From positions 558,001 through 622,000 of the forward strand of contig JAEOAD010001176.1 in assembly GCA_036365145.1 (NCBI GenBank): a stretch of 64,000 nt of DNA, written 5' to 3'. Positions within the stretch are counted from its first letter, which is position 1, and the number at the start of each line of letters is the position of its first letter. Below, one piece after another: positions 1 through 10,892 of this stretch. The stretch comes from Orientallactaga sibirica (taxonomy: Eukaryota; Chordata; Mammalia; Rodentia; Dipodidae). The notes beneath the pieces were generated by a model. It worked only from the letters and a program-made list of their open reading frames with translations. It searched no databases and was not told the DNA's origin. A program made the translations under genes and the position numbers.

Positions 1-948
1 ATGCATCAAGGAAACCAAAGCACCGTCTCTGAATTCATCCTGCTAGGCCTCTCCACCCAGGCTGAGAAGCAAGGCCTCCTCTTTGGGCTCTTCCTGAGTA
101 TGTACCTGGTCACTGTGGTTGGGAATGGGCTCATCATTCTGGCCATTGCATTGGATGCACACCTTCACACACCCATGTATCTCTTCCTTGCCAACCTTTC
201 CTTTGCTGATATCTTATCCTCTTCTACCTCAGTTCCTAAAATGCTGATGAATATTCACACCAAGAGTCAATCCATCTCCTATGCGAGCTGCCTCATACAG
301 ATGTACTTTTCCATTGTGTTTGTTGTTGTTGACAATTTTCTCTTGGGGGTAATGGCCTATGACCGCTTTGTGGCTATCTGCCACCCTCTGAACTATACAA
401 TTGTCATGCACCCCACGTTCTGCATCTCACTCACCGTCATCCCATGGGTCCTCAGCAATATTGTTGCTCTGACACACACTCTTATGGCCAATCAACTGGT
501 CTTCTGTGACCGCAACACACTCCCACATTTCTTCTGTGACTTGGCTCCTCTGCTCAAGCTGTCCTGCTCAGATGCAATGATCAATGAACTTCTAAAGTTT
601 ACTGTGGGCTTATCAGTCATCACCTTCCCCTTTGCCCTCATCCTCTTCTCCTATGTCAGCATTGTCAGAGCAGTTCTGAGAATTTCATCCACAGAGGGAA
701 AATGGAAAGCTTTCTCCACCTGTGGCTCGCACCTGACAGTTGTATTGCTCTTCTATGGGACCATTGTGGGGGTTTACTTTTTCCCTTCATCCACTCACCC
801 TGAGGACACAGACAAGATCGGTGCAGTACTATTCACTGTTGTGACACCCATGATGAACCCCTTCATCTATAGCCTGAGGAACAAGGACATGAAAGGTGCT
901 CTGAGAAAACTCATCAATAAAAAACAGTTCTTCCCTTTGATGCCATGA
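1..948 (+). CDS. OR1S: Olfactory receptor, OR1S-like, intact
   Basis: Seven-transmembrane odorant receptor of the olfactory-neuron plasma membrane, expected to signal through G-olf. The 315-residue single-exon frame has all the class II hallmarks: an N-glycosylation site at N5 (NQS), GN at the end of TM1, HTPMYLFLANLSFADI in TM2, MAYDRFVAICHP after TM3, the second-loop cysteines, KAFSTCGSHL at TM6 and PMMNPFIYSLRNKDMKGAL in TM7. Family: the N-terminus MHQGNQSTVSEFILLGL and the stretch SSTHPEDTDKIGAVLFTVV match OR1S1/OR1S2 as I remember them. Length is usual for the family. The ATG is the first base of the window, so an upstream in-frame start, the splice acceptor and the promoter cannot be seen. 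It reads opposite to the three other OR genes. The call OR versus anything else is certain; S1 versus S2 orthology cannot be decided. Confidence 0.95.
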   Translation: MHQGNQSTVSEFILLGLSTQAEKQGLLFGLFLSMYLVTVVGNGLIILAIALDAHLHTPMYLFLANLSFADILSSSTSVPKMLMNIHTKSQSISYASCLIQMYFSIVFVVVDNFLLGVMAYDRFVAICHPLNYTIVMHPTFCISLTVIPWVLSNIVALTHTLMANQLVFCDRNTLPHFFCDLAPLLKLSCSDAMINELLKFTVGLSVITFPFALILFSYVSIVRAVLRISSTEGKWKAFSTCGSHLTVVLLFYGTIVGVYFFPSSTHPEDTDKIGAVLFTVVTPMMNPFIYSLRNKDMKGALRKLINKKQFFPLMP

Positions 949-1228
949 ACATCTGATTCCCTTTGATCTGCATAACCAGATGAATGTCTCAGTCCAGAAT
1001 TTGCAGCACAAATGAATAACTCCCTCTGAATCCCACCTCTGAGGAGTTGGTGCTTTTCTATGTAGCCCCGGGGAAACAAGACTGCTAGTCCCCATAGTAA
1101 ACCACAACAATAACATAAATCCTTTACTTCAAACATAGTGTGATTTTTTTTTGTAACTTAGACAATAACAGGTACAAGCAGTGTCTCCAGTCTAGCTTTT
1201 GTATATTTGAAGGCAGTTATTATTTTTA

Positions 1229-1612
1229 ACTTGTTTATTGACAACTCCCATAATTACAGACAATAAACCATGATAATTTCCTCCCGTCCCCCACTGTCCC
1301 TTCACAAATCCACTCTATGCCATATCCCCTCCCTCTCTCCATTAATCTCTCTTTTATTTTGATAACATAATCTTTTCCTCTTATTATGAGGGTCTCATGA
1401 AGTTATTGCTAGGCACTGTGAGGTTATGGATATTGAGGCCAGTTTCTGTCTGGATGATTAGATTGCACTGTAAGCAGTCCTACCCTTCCTGTTGCTCTTA
1501 TATTCTTTCCTCCACTTCTTCCTCAATGGACCCTGAGCCTTGGAAGATATGATAGAGGTATTTCAGTGCTGAATACTCCTCTGTCACTTCTCAGCACTAT
1601 GCTGCTGAAGGC
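1229..1612 (-). repeat. LINE-1 3'-end fragment, antisense
   Basis: Begins with a T-rich run followed by tattgacaactcccataatt and contains the phrases ccctccctctctccattaat, gagggtctcatgaag and aaggtcatggatat-like text. These recur in the same order at 14268, 15838, 25908 and 35263. The family is the 3' end of a LINE (see the copy at 14249-14445 with its target duplication). No coding potential. Confidence 0.7.
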
Positions 1613-2574
1613 GATCATTATTAATCCTTTATTTAACCTACAGTTATCTAGGTCAGCTTTTCCTAAAGTTTGTATTACTAAGCTTCTGTATAGCATAATT
1701 ATATATTCCTGCTTCCAAATGATTTGGGATAATTCAGAGTTAAATGAAGCAATATGTTATTAACTGGACAACATCTCAGAGGCTTTGTTACAGTAAGTCT
1801 CTAAAAGAGTAATAGTGTATGCACCACTTCTCCAAACTAAATTTATTCAGTCATGCAGAACCTGATTTGTCAGAGTGGGTCATGGAACTCATCATGCACA
1901 GAAGAAATTTTGGGAAAAGTGATTCTAGCTGACTTTAATTACTTTTATGGAAAACCTCAGAAGCGTGTGTATTACAGGAAGAAGTTTTGATTCTGTCCTC
2001 AAGTAGTTATAAAAAAATTCAAACATATCAACCTACCTCTTGAGGCTATTTTCTCTTCTATGAAATGAGGCTATTGGTCTAGACCATTTTTTCCCTAAGA
2101 GTGTGTATCAGAATCATTTGGGGATAGGTGGATGACCTTTTCAAAATTGTGATCCTGAAACTCTACAGCTGCTTAACCAGTTGCAGTAATCTTGAGGTCA
2201 AAATGAGTGCCTGTGGACCACCTTAGGTCAGAGGCACATTGGCTCAGGATTTCCTTAGATATAACATCTTACACATGTGTGACTAGTATCCATTTTCTGG
2301 TGCAGCTGCATCTCAGCAAATATAGAAAATATAGATTGGTAATCAATTATGGAGATTAGTTACAAGGGGACTTTGACCAAAGTTCAAGCTTTTAGGCTCC
2401 TCTGAGACTTAAGGCAACAAACCAGATTTTACTACTATCGTCCAAATCCCACCCTAGATGGACTGTCTCAGCCACTCCAGAAATCAGGTGCTTGTGTTTT
2501 AGAAATATGCATGATTACCATTACATGTAGTTAAAATTGGCTGTACCCTCGTCCTCTATTTCTCTACAGGAGAA
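1613..2574. other. Intergenic, no gene seen
   Basis: AT-rich single-copy-looking DNA. The segment near 2100-2230 (tcagaatcatttgggga) faintly resembles an old MER5-type DNA transposon, too diverged to call. No ORF with codon-like structure. Confidence 0.5.
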
Positions 2575-2925
2575 TGGAAGCTTGGTTTGAATATAAAATG
2601 CCAACCATAGACTCCTGTGGTTGAATACTTAATCTCCAGTTGGAGGCGCTGTTTAGGAAGGTCTTGGAAACTAAGAAGTGGATCCTTGCTGAAAGAAGGG
2701 AGTTAGTGGAGGGATAGGCCTTGTGTTACAGCCCAGCCCCACTTCCTGCTCTTCTCCTTGTCCTTCCTCCCTGCTGGTATGACAATGTGAGGCCACCATC
2801 CAACTCCTGCCATGCTTTTCCTGTCATGTGAAATGTCTCTTCAAAACTGTGAGCAGAAAATAAACCCTTTCCTTCCTTAGGCTGCTTCTGGTCAGGTATT
2901 TTGTCCAAGAAATGAGAAGAGAATT
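2575..2925 (+). mobile_element. MaLR-like LTR, old
   Basis: Contains the typical rodent MT/ORR1 layout: a mid-element GC-rich part (cttcctgctcttctccttg), aactgtgagcagaaaataaaccctt with the AATAAA poly(A) signal, then a pyrimidine-rich R-U5 ending with tggtcaggtattttgtcc. The ends are too worn to read a target duplication. Confidence 0.6.
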
Positions 2926-4469
2926 GACAAAAAGCTATAGTTCCATCGGCAGTAGTAACAATAAGGTTGATTTGGCCAGAAATATAGCTGCATGCAGTTG
3001 AGGAGTTTGCTGGAAAACGTGAATTAGAATTAGAGTTAGATCATCAAAACAGCAGCACATATTTGTGCCCAGATGTTTGCATTTCCCTGAATCTTTCTCC
3101 AATTTGTTGGTTTCAACAAATAGCCTCTGAGAACCTCTTGTGTGTCAATCTGTGGGTGTGTCCCTAAAATCCATGACTTCACTGCACTCCCAAACTAAAG
3201 AAAGTAAATACAATTTTAACTTTTTTTTTTAATAAGGAGGATTTCTTAGATTGGCCTCCAGGATACACTCTGGCAGTCAAATAATGGCTGGTTGCAAGAT
3301 GGAAAGTCTGAGTACCTGGTAGCTACAAAGTCCATGAAGCTGGATGCCTCAGCAGTCCCAATCTGTCACTGAAGGCCTAGTGGATTTTGGAAGAGCCAGT
3401 GGTCTTCAGTGCACACTGGAAAGCTAAAGAAACTGGGTTCCAATGTCCATGACGTGTAGCAGCAACAGGATAGAAGCATGAACCAGCAAGTAGCAAGGGC
3501 AGATAGGCAAATGATCTTATATAGATTTTTATATAATTTTTAAGACTTAATTAGTAAAGGCAATATTTGGTCAGTTATTAATGGCATTAATTAAAGAAGC
3601 ATAAAAATTCTGTGAACAATTCAGTCTTTATGCTATTTATATATTTAATATTTTTAAGATATTTAAACTTTTTGTTATCCTTGGTCTTTTGAATTCGATA
3701 TGCCTGGTCCTCAATCATCTAGTTATGACTAACACAAATGTAACAGGAATGCTTGAAAAGACCAAATACATTTGTGTTTTCTATAGGAATGACCTGTAAA
3801 ACCTAATATATAAAATGGTAGCAATAGTCATGTGTTTTTCCACAGAACAAAAAAATATTTTTGAGTACTGAGTGAGAGTGAAAAGGATATAAGGTAATGC
3901 TATTTTCTTGGCTCTTACTTCATGTGCATGAGGCAATGAATATATAACTATGTAAGTGATGAATATAATATGAGGTAATAAACCTGTAGAAGGAGAGCAG
4001 GTGAGGGGGGTGGGTAGTGATTCAGGGTGTTGGGCTATGTTAGGTAAGAAGGCTCGGGAGACAGGGATGCTTCTCTTGGGTTCTGGAGCATTTAACTGAA
4101 TAAAATAAGGAAATAAAGCAAGAGGAGGAAGTAAAGCAGTGTGTCTAAACATGTTTATATGAGAACAGATTTGGAATGTGGAAGTAGGTAAGAATAAGGC
4201 AGAGTGGGCAAGAAGAGATGGACAGGACTAGGGCAGAGTAAGTGAGGAGAGATGGGTAGGACTAGGACAGCCTAAGCAAAGGGAAGTAGACATAGCTAAG
4301 GAGATAGGTAGGAATCCATCCTGTTGAATTTTGTTGGTCATATCAACAAATTTTGTTGTATTTAAATAGTTTAACTATTTAAGTCATAAAACTACCTGAG
4401 GGATAATTAGGGGGAGAAAGACAAAGTTCTCTGGATCCAAATACTTAAGAACAAAAAAGTTTTGAGAGG
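2926..4469. other. Intergenic, no gene seen
   Basis: Low-complexity AT-rich sequence. A 123-codon open frame on the minus strand (3781-4152) has no recognisable domain, and it lies in purine-rich DNA that keeps reading frames open by composition. I do not call it a gene. Confidence 0.5.
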
Positions 4470-5084
4470 CCCAATGAGAAAGATTGTGAGTTTAAGGCCA
4501 GTGTGGGCCACATAGTGAAACCCAGTCTCAAAAAGAAAAGAAAGAAAAGTGAGACAGAGATTATGTGTAAGCATGAGTATCTGAGTTTAGAACCTATGTA
4601 ACCCTGTACCAGTGTCCACGGAGAGATGACAAGGTGTGAACGTCCTGGAAGCCTTCTGCCCAGATAGCCTCGTATATACAGTTGTGCACAATGAACAACC
4701 CTGTCTCAAAAAAGGTTGATGATAAGGACACACCTGAGGTTAGGCCTACATGAGCATGCACACACAAAAGAAAGAGAAAGTGAAAGAGCCGGGAAAAGAA
4801 AGAAAGCTATCTGAAAGAAGAGATACTATTAGGGGAGAGGATGGAAAGAGGAGATAGAGTAAGAGAAGGTAAAGTGTGGTGAACATGATCAAAGCAAGAT
4901 ATAAGCATGTACTGAAATGTCATAGTGAAATCCATAAATCTGTGCAACTAATGACCTCAATAATTATTACTTAAGGCTGAAAATGCTGTAAATACAAACA
5001 CATTATAGAGCTTTACATATGTGCATAGCTAAGTAATTCTATAATAAAAGTTATTACTGGTGAGTCTTTATTCTCTCAAAAAAA
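4470..5084 (+). repeat. Old B1 and B4-like SINE fragments
   Basis: 4480-4545 keeps the B1 right part (gtttaaggccagtgtgggcc, then cccagtctcaaaa). 4590-4780 resembles a B4-type tail (aacaaccctgtctcaaaaa). Both are heavily diverged. The interval ends in an A17 run at 5079-5095. Confidence 0.4.
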
Positions 5085-5341
5085 AAAAAAAAAAGACGAT
5101 TTAAGTCCAGAGATGGATCTACACTAGTGAACTAATGATTTCTGACAAACGTACAAAGACAACTCAGTGGAAGTCATCATGTTGTGCACTGTAAATGTAC
5201 ATAACCTTTGTTTTTCAACTAAATATTTTTACATGGATAAGAGACATAAATAGAAATTGCTCCAAAGAAGATTCACAAATGATATATGAAAAGATGTTAA
5301 CCATTAGTATTCTCCAGGGAACTGCAAATCAAAACTACCAA

Positions 5342-5553
5342 AATGGGGCTGGAGATATTACTCAGTGGTTAAAGCACTTGCCTGCAAAACATAAGGACTT
5401 GGGTTTGATTCCACAGTACCTATGTAAAGCCAGATGCACAAAGTGGCACATGTGTCTGGAGTTTGTTTGCAGTGGCTAGAGGCTCTGGCACACTCATATT
5501 CTCTCTCTTTTTCTTCTTCTCTCTTTTATAAATAAATAAAATGTACTTTCAAT
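5342..5553 (+). repeat. tRNA-derived SINE with 11-bp target duplication
   Basis: Reference copy of the main SINE of this window (called SINE-A below). Pol III A-box region cagtggttaaagcacttg, B-box gggtttgattcc, body ending tggctagaggctctggcaca, a CT-rich tract and an aaataaataaa tail. It is flanked by aaaactaccaa at 5331-5341 and 5554-5564. Confidence 0.85.
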
Positions 5554-5612
5554 AAAACTACCAAGAACTATCACTTCATTCTTGATAAGACATTTATTTA
5601 AGAAATAGGAAA

Positions 5613-5770
5613 GAAGCCAGACATGGTGGTGCATGCCTTTAATCCCAGCTCTCAGAAAGCTGAGGTAGGAGGATTACCATGAGATCAAGGCCACCCTGAG
5701 ACTACATAGTGAATTCCAGGTCAGCCTGGGCTAGAGTGAGACCCTCCCTCAAAAACAAACAAAAAAAGAA
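5613..5770 (+). repeat. B1 SINE
   Basis: 7SL-derived element starting aagccagacatggtggtgca, with the B1 internal duplication (ggccaccctgagactacata then attccaggtcagcctgggct) and an A-rich end. Confidence 0.85.
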
Positions 5771-5880
5771 ACAGGTATGAGATAAATGATTTTATGATAT
5801 AGAGAAGGTACACATTTGGGGTGGGAAGGCAAGACAGTAGTTATACTTTGGAAAACAATATGGAGATTCTGGGGCTTCCT

Positions 5881-6809
5881 CTAATGTCCACATAAAGCAG
5901 AACACAAAGTGACACACACGACTGTGATCCAACATGACTACAGCAAGGGACGAGAGAACCAGGAGAATCTGGAAATTCACAGGAAGACAGCCTGCATCAA
6001 AAGAAGGTGGAAAGAGAGGCAATATCTGTGGCTGTTCTCTGACCTCTACAAGAATACCATGGCATGGACCTGCCCACACTCACATGCAAATAAAATAAAC
6101 ACATCATGCACACACATAAAAGGAAAAAGAATACATAAACTGTACATTTTAAATGTGTAGTTTATTTCTTGTAAATTAAATTTTAATAAAGTCATTTTTA
6201 AAGTCTTACAAAGTCAGAACATATTTCAGACATCCTTTAAGTACATGATACAATCAATAGGTATATAAAATAAAAGTAAGGACACACACACATATATATC
6301 ATGTATATATACATATATACATATATATAATTCAATATTTTAAAAGCTAGTAATAACAATGTTTATACATGCAAAATAATTTTGAATTATTTAAGTAATT
6401 AAGATTTTAAAAGACTAAAAGACCATATAGGTGGCACCATACTGATTAGCTATTTGTCAAGGAAGCTCTGACCATGAAGGCATTTGTGGAAGCCTTTGGA
6501 AGGCAATAGTTCTTTAGAGCGAGTTTTGCTCTCAAGTGAACTGAAAATTCCGCTGAGTCTTATTCATTATTCTGCAAGACAGTCAAGGTAAGTTCCATGA
6601 ACTTCATGTTTCTCTCAGTACTTAAGGTACACCCACCTCAGCCCACTTCAACCAAACACTGCACTAGGACTGAAACTGAAGCCCAGATACCACTGAATAA
6701 ATTTACAAAAATGTGAGCTATTGGGGAATAAGAAGGAAGAGTTTAAAAGAGAAGATATCCCATGAGTACACACTTGAGAGGAAGAAAGACCTCATGTCAG
6801 AACTTCCTC
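5881..6809. other. Intergenic; old SINE-like piece and AT/CA simple repeat
   Basis: 5880-6125 ends in a SINE-like tail (tctctgacctctacaagaat, then cacacataaaa) of ID/B4 type. 6281-6330 is an imperfect (CA)(TA) tract. Nothing else recognisable. Confidence 0.4.
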
Positions 6810-6995
6810 GTCTGCCATCTTAATGCTATGTAGCTGGAGCAAGTCACAGAGCCTTTCTGGACATTTGTTTGTTGGTTTGTGGGCTCCCTTTCTTTTGCTA
6901 AGATGAGGTCAATAACAATTACTATTGATTATAGTTGTTTGGAGGATGCAAATTAATGATTCATGTAAAGCTTTTAGCACAGCACCTTGCATGTA
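6810..6995 (+). repeat. MIR SINE, ancient
   Basis: MIR phrases in order: gagcaagtcacagagccttt, aagatgaggtcaataacaat, agcacagcaccttgcatgta. There is an internal T-rich insertion. Confidence 0.55.
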
Positions 6996-7799
6996 GCAAG
7001 CATGCATTAGCTTAAAAGATAAGCTAAATAATTATTAATGAGTTTCTGGTTAATTCTCAAAATAACTGCAAACAAAGCTAATCTCAGCCAAGAAGGACTG
7101 TCCAAGATAGTTCTGAATTAAAGAGAACCACTGGGGTCCCTTGTCAGATCATTTTGTCCTTGAATCTGGATGATCATTACAATAGCACATTAGTAATAGT
7201 AATAGAACTGCCATTCTCCATTCTCCCATTCTCCACTGCCCCATGTTATCTTATGATTAAATTTTATGTGCTTCAGTGCATATAAGCATCAGTATTGTTT
7301 CCCAAAGGAAGCATAGATTGGAATTTAGCAGCTTCTTGTAAGCCATGGCATTAACAAATACAAACTGGAGATGTCAGTGTCAAATTCTGAAATTTTCTAC
7401 AGCACAAGCAGCTCTAATACTCACTCCAGATGCTGATGTGATCACAGAATACTGGCATGACAGGTAACATTTGGGAAGGACCACAAGGATGCACTCTGTG
7501 AAGTTGATTCAGCAGTTTTTAAGTGATTTGTGCAAAGATAGGAATAAAAGCTGGTTCATGAACTCCAATATCTTGGCCACCAGTGCATTTTCCCCCTACT
7601 TCTTTCCTCAACATGCCCCACTCAAGTCTTTTCTGAAATACTTTCAACATGTCCTTGATGGGAAAGTTCTTAGAGTTTGGACGCTACTGTTTATTTAACC
7701 CACACCCCTCACTTTCTCATGTACAACCACATGGGCACACACATACAGAGTCACATGACTTTACAAAATACCAACATTTATAGGCTATAAAAGTAAACA
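6996..7799. other. Intergenic, no gene seen
   Basis: Unique-looking sequence with no codon-biased frame. A 75-codon frame (7471-7698) has no features of a protein domain. Confidence 0.45.
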
Positions 7800-7968
7800 T
7801 AGGGCTGAACAGATGACCAGAGATGTAAGCCAGACACACAAAGGTGAGGTAAGTGCAAGGTCGCACATGCCCACTAGGTGGCGCAAGCATCTGGAGTTCA
7901 ATTGCAATGGCTGAGGCCCTGGTGCACCAATTTCTCTCTCTCTCTTCCTCCCTCCCTCCCTCCCTGTA
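7800..7968 (+). repeat. SINE-A, partial
   Basis: Starts with agggctgaacagatgaccag, lacks most of the A/B-box interval, then runs through taagccagacacacaaagg and atctggagttcaattgcaat to a CTCTCT/CCTCCC tract. The missing head points to internal deletion or age. Confidence 0.7.
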
Positions 7969-8109
7969 AGCACGGTTGACTTCCTTCTGCCTCCACAGGT
8001 TGGACTTTTACCTTTTTCCTACATTGGATAAAACGGAAACAGAAAAGTACACTAACAATAAACTCCAGGTAGAGTGGTTCGAGAAGGAAATAGTAAATCA
8101 TAGCTACAG

Positions 8110-8250
8110 ATAGAAGAAGTGGCAATTAAGAGCTCTACCTCTGGCTGAGGAGAAGCCCCATTCTACCACTTAGCTCCTGACCTAGGAGAATTACTTATTT
8201 TCATTAAGCCTTAAGTGCCTTGTCCAGTTATGAAGCAAGAATCACAACAG
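8110..8250 (+). repeat. MIR SINE, ancient
   Basis: Core MIR order: agctctacctctggctgagg, ctaccacttagctcctgacc, gagaattacttattttcatt. Confidence 0.5.
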
Positions 8251-8372
8251 AACATGCCCCACAGCAACAGCTTTAAGTAAGATAACTTCTTGTGATTCCT
8301 AGTAAGTAATAATGCCAAACAAATGTGAGATGGTATATTTTACTACACCATTCCAAAAACACAGAAAAATAA

Positions 8373-8379
8373 GAAGGCA

Positions 8380-8418
<39 letters not shown>

Positions 8419-8657
8419 GAGAGAGACAGAGAGAGAAGGAGAGGAGGACAGATAGAGATGGGCGCGCCAGCAGCCTCTCAGCTGCTGTGAAGGAAATCCA
8501 GATACATGACACCCCCTTGTGGTCAAGTGTGGCATTGCGCCCTTGCGTCACTGCATCTAGCTAAATGTGGGACCTGGAGATTGGAACCGGCGTTCTTAGG
8601 CTTAGGAGGCAGGCGCCTTAACCGCTAAGCCATCTCTCCAGCCCGAAGGCAAGTTTT
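8373..8657 (-). repeat. tRNA-derived SINE, second subfamily, with target duplication
   Basis: On the minus strand it shares the head of SINE-A (ggctggagagatggcttagc) but differs in the body: cctcctaagcctaagaacgc, then a cacttgaccacaagggggtg segment and agcagctgagaggctgctgg. It ends in a 37-base poly(A), seen here as poly(T) at 8381-8417. The duplication gaaggcaagtttt sits at 8373-8385 and 8645-8657. The same body occurs at 34425-34672 and, as a fragment, at 17805-17950. Confidence 0.8.
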
Positions 8658-8924
8658 AAAATCATTAATGATGGGAATTGGCAAAATTCCTCTGAATGGA
8701 AACAGTAGCTGCATTTGTGGGGAGCTTTGTGATATTTTTCCAATATATTTTGGGGAATGCAGTGGACCCACCAAATACTGGTGAATAAGATAACTATTGT
8801 GCTTACCCACTCATACATTGTATCCTCAAAGATACAATCCTATTGATTTGGTCAATCCATTTGACAGTTAAGAAACTAGGACTGAAGAAGCTGGAAGTCA
8901 AAGGTAGACATTGCAGCCTGGGAA

Positions 8925-9100
8925 TGATTCGTTCGTTCAATAACTATGCATGGAATGTGCTTTCTGTGCCAGATGTTTGGCTGAGCACAGAATATTTAAA
9001 AATTGGCCTCACATTGTCTACTTCCTAGCTGCCAGGATCAGACAGTAACATATAAGCATCTAATCTTTCATATGATGACAAGTATTATACCAAACAATAT
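8925..9100 (+). repeat. L2-like ancient fragment
   Basis: attcgttcgttcaataacta followed by tgctttctgtgccagatgtt is the L2/MIR3 3' phrase (ttcattcattcaacaaat, then gtgccaggc). Diverged. Confidence 0.45.
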
Positions 9101-9225
9101 GTCAGAAAGCGAAGTGAGGAGTTTGAGTGTAACAAAGTGTAGAAAGGCCTTCCCACACAGTAATCTTTGAGAAAAATTAAAACAGACGAAGAAACTAAGG
9201 GATGGCATCTTTCCCAAAGGTCCAT

Positions 9226-10170
9226 CTAAGGCTTTGCAGAAACTTTCAATCTCTTCAGGGACTTCATGAAAGCCTCCTTTACTTCCTTATTCCTCAGGCT
9301 GTAGATAAGGGGGTTCATCATTGGAGTCACAACTGTGTAGAGCACCGACACCACACGGTCGCCCTCTGAAGACTGGCCTGCATTATCCCTCAGGTACATG
9401 AAGATGAGGGTGCCAAAGAAGAGAGCAACAGCAGTGAGGTGGGAGGCGCAGGTGGAGAAGGTCTTGGCGCGGCCGCCGGCAGAACGGATGCGCAGGATGG
9501 CCACGATGATGAACAAGTAGGACACGGAGATCACCAGGATGCAAGCAGGCATGACAAAAATGGCAAAGACGATGATCACCACCTCCTGCGTGCGGCTGTC
9601 TCCACAAGTGAGTTTTAGCAGAGGAGGGAGGTCACAGAAAATGAAGTTGATCTCGTTGCCTCCACAGAAGGAGAGCGTGAAGGCCGTGAGAGTTCGAACA
9701 AAGGCACTGGAGAACCCGGCCACATAGGCCCCAGTGACTAAGCCCGAGCGGGCCTTCTCGGTCACGATGGTGAAGTAGAGCAAAGGCTGGCACACGGCCA
9801 CGTAGCGGTCGTAGGCCATGATTGCCAAGAGATAGCAGTCGATGGAAGCAAAGAAGGTGAAGAGGAAGAACTGGGCAGCGCAGCGAGCGTGGGAGATGGT
9901 GGCACCGTGTTCCCACAGCACAGCCAGCATCTGGGGGACGATGACAGAGGAGTAGCAGATGTCCACGAAGGACAGGTGGCTGAGGAAGAAGTACATGGGG
10001 GTGTGGAGCCGGCGATTCCTGCGGATCAGGAGTATCATGCCTGAGTTGCCCAGCAGAGTGGAAAGGTAGAAACTCAAAAATAACAGGAAGAGAGGAAGCC
10101 CCCACTCAGGATGTTCAGTGAAGGCAGTGAGGAAGAACTCCGTCACCAAGGTGTAATTCCTCCCAGCCAT
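9226..10170 (-). CDS. OR9Q2: Olfactory receptor, OR9Q2-like, intact
   Basis: Odorant GPCR, 314 residues, single coding exon. I start it at the ATG whose complement is at 10168-10170 (MAGRNYTLVTEFFLTAFTEH). This is the family start, it gives the N-glycosylation site NYT, and a good 3' splice site lies 21 nt upstream. The frame stays open 44 codons further to 10302, but that extension has no family counterpart. Motifs: LLGNSGMILLI (TM1), HTPMYFFLSHLSFVDICYSS (TM2), MAYDRYVAVCQPLLY (TM3/loop 2), CDLPPLLKLTCGDS (loop), AKTFSTCASHLTAV (TM6), PMMNPLIYSLRNKEVKEAF (TM7). The whole protein follows OR9Q2 as I recall it, including FFASIDCYLLAIMAYDRY and SSEGDRVVSVLYTVVTP. No lesion seen. The coding sequence is visibly more GC-rich than its flanks. 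Confidence 0.95.
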   Translation of the reverse strand: MAGRNYTLVTEFFLTAFTEHPEWGLPLFLLFLSFYLSTLLGNSGMILLIRRNRRLHTPMYFFLSHLSFVDICYSSVIVPQMLAVLWEHGATISHARCAAQFFLFTFFASIDCYLLAIMAYDRYVAVCQPLLYFTIVTEKARSGLVTGAYVAGFSSAFVRTLTAFTLSFCGGNEINFIFCDLPPLLKLTCGDSRTQEVVIIVFAIFVMPACILVISVSYLFIIVAILRIRSAGGRAKTFSTCASHLTAVALFFGTLIFMYLRDNAGQSSEGDRVVSVLYTVVTPMMNPLIYSLRNKEVKEAFMKSLKRLKVSAKP

Positions 10171-10194
10171 CCATCTAACAGTTAGTTCACCTGT
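10171..10194 (-). promoter_or_regulatory. Putative 3' splice site of the 5'UTR intron, OR9Q2-like
   Basis: Minus strand reads gtctcggtcttcacag, with the AG about 21 nt before the ATG. OR genes usually splice a 5' non-coding exon close to the start codon, and the position fits. Inferred from consensus only. Confidence 0.35.
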
Positions 10195-10479
10195 GAAGAC
10201 CGAGACAAGATCGGTGAGAGGACCCCTGGAGAGACGTTCAAGTCGTTTCAAGTGATAAAGTTCAAATTGTGTGTCTGACATGTAGTCACTTAACTTGAAC
10301 AAACTTTACAATCTAAGGAAGCCATAGGCAAATATGGAGCTCACACTAACATAAGATAAAGAGCTATGAATTTTTCTAGTATAGTTGGAATACAGAGCAA
10401 GTGATTCTCTGACTTACAAGTCAGATCTTGCATTTACAGCTGCCTAGCCCCCCCACCCCCCACCCCCAATTAAATGTTT

Positions 10480-10600
10480 GATGCTTCACGGAGCACTTAA
10501 CCTCTCCAAACTTCATTTCCTTCATCTGCCAAAACAGGATAATAATATCCACCTGCTTATGAAATAATATGTAGATTAAATCAATGCAAAAGTACATTGG
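10480..10600 (+). repeat. MIR SINE, ancient
   Basis: gagcacttaacctctccaaa, ttcatctgccaaaacaggat and aataatatccacctgcttat follow the MIR consensus order. Confidence 0.6.
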
Positions 10601-10702
10601 AAAACTAATGGATTCCACACACATACAGTCACTTAAATTTTTAACTGAACATTTTAGGGAATAAAAATGTATATTCTATGAGCAAAACAGCACCAACCAA
10701 AA

Positions 10703-10892
10703 AGCCACTATCAGAGCCGGGCGTGGTGGCACACGCCTTTAATCCCAGCACTTGGGAGGCAGAAGTAGGAGAATCGAAGGGAGTCCGAGGCCACCCTGAG
10801 ACTACAGAGTGAATTCCAGGTCAGCCTGAGCTAGAGTGAGACCTTACCTCAAAAAAAACAAAAAAAAAAAAAAAAAAAAAAACACTATCAAT
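10703..10892 (+). repeat. B1 SINE with target duplication
   Basis: Full copy from gccgggcgtggtggcacacg (10714) through the duplicated gaggccaccctgagactaca / attccaggtcagcctgagct to a long poly(A). Flanked by cactatca on both sides. Confidence 0.85.

Larger units (their letters stand above)
5096..5880 (+). mobile_element. LINE-1 3' fragment interrupted by two SINEs
   Basis: 5160-5340 (ctgcaaatcaaaactacc) and 5770-5880 (tttggaaaacaatatggaga) are consecutive pieces of the L1 region downstream of the reverse-transcriptase domain. They are split by a tRNA-derived SINE and a B1, so the L1 is the oldest layer here. Confidence 0.65.

Noticed and set aside
3781..4152. 123-codon minus-strand frame
   Set aside because: Simple purine-rich plus strand keeps the complement open. 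No recognisable domain or codon bias.
10171..10302. In-frame 44-codon extension upstream of the OR9Q2-like start
   Set aside because: It has no counterpart in the OR9Q family, contains no receptor motif and lies across a likely splice acceptor.
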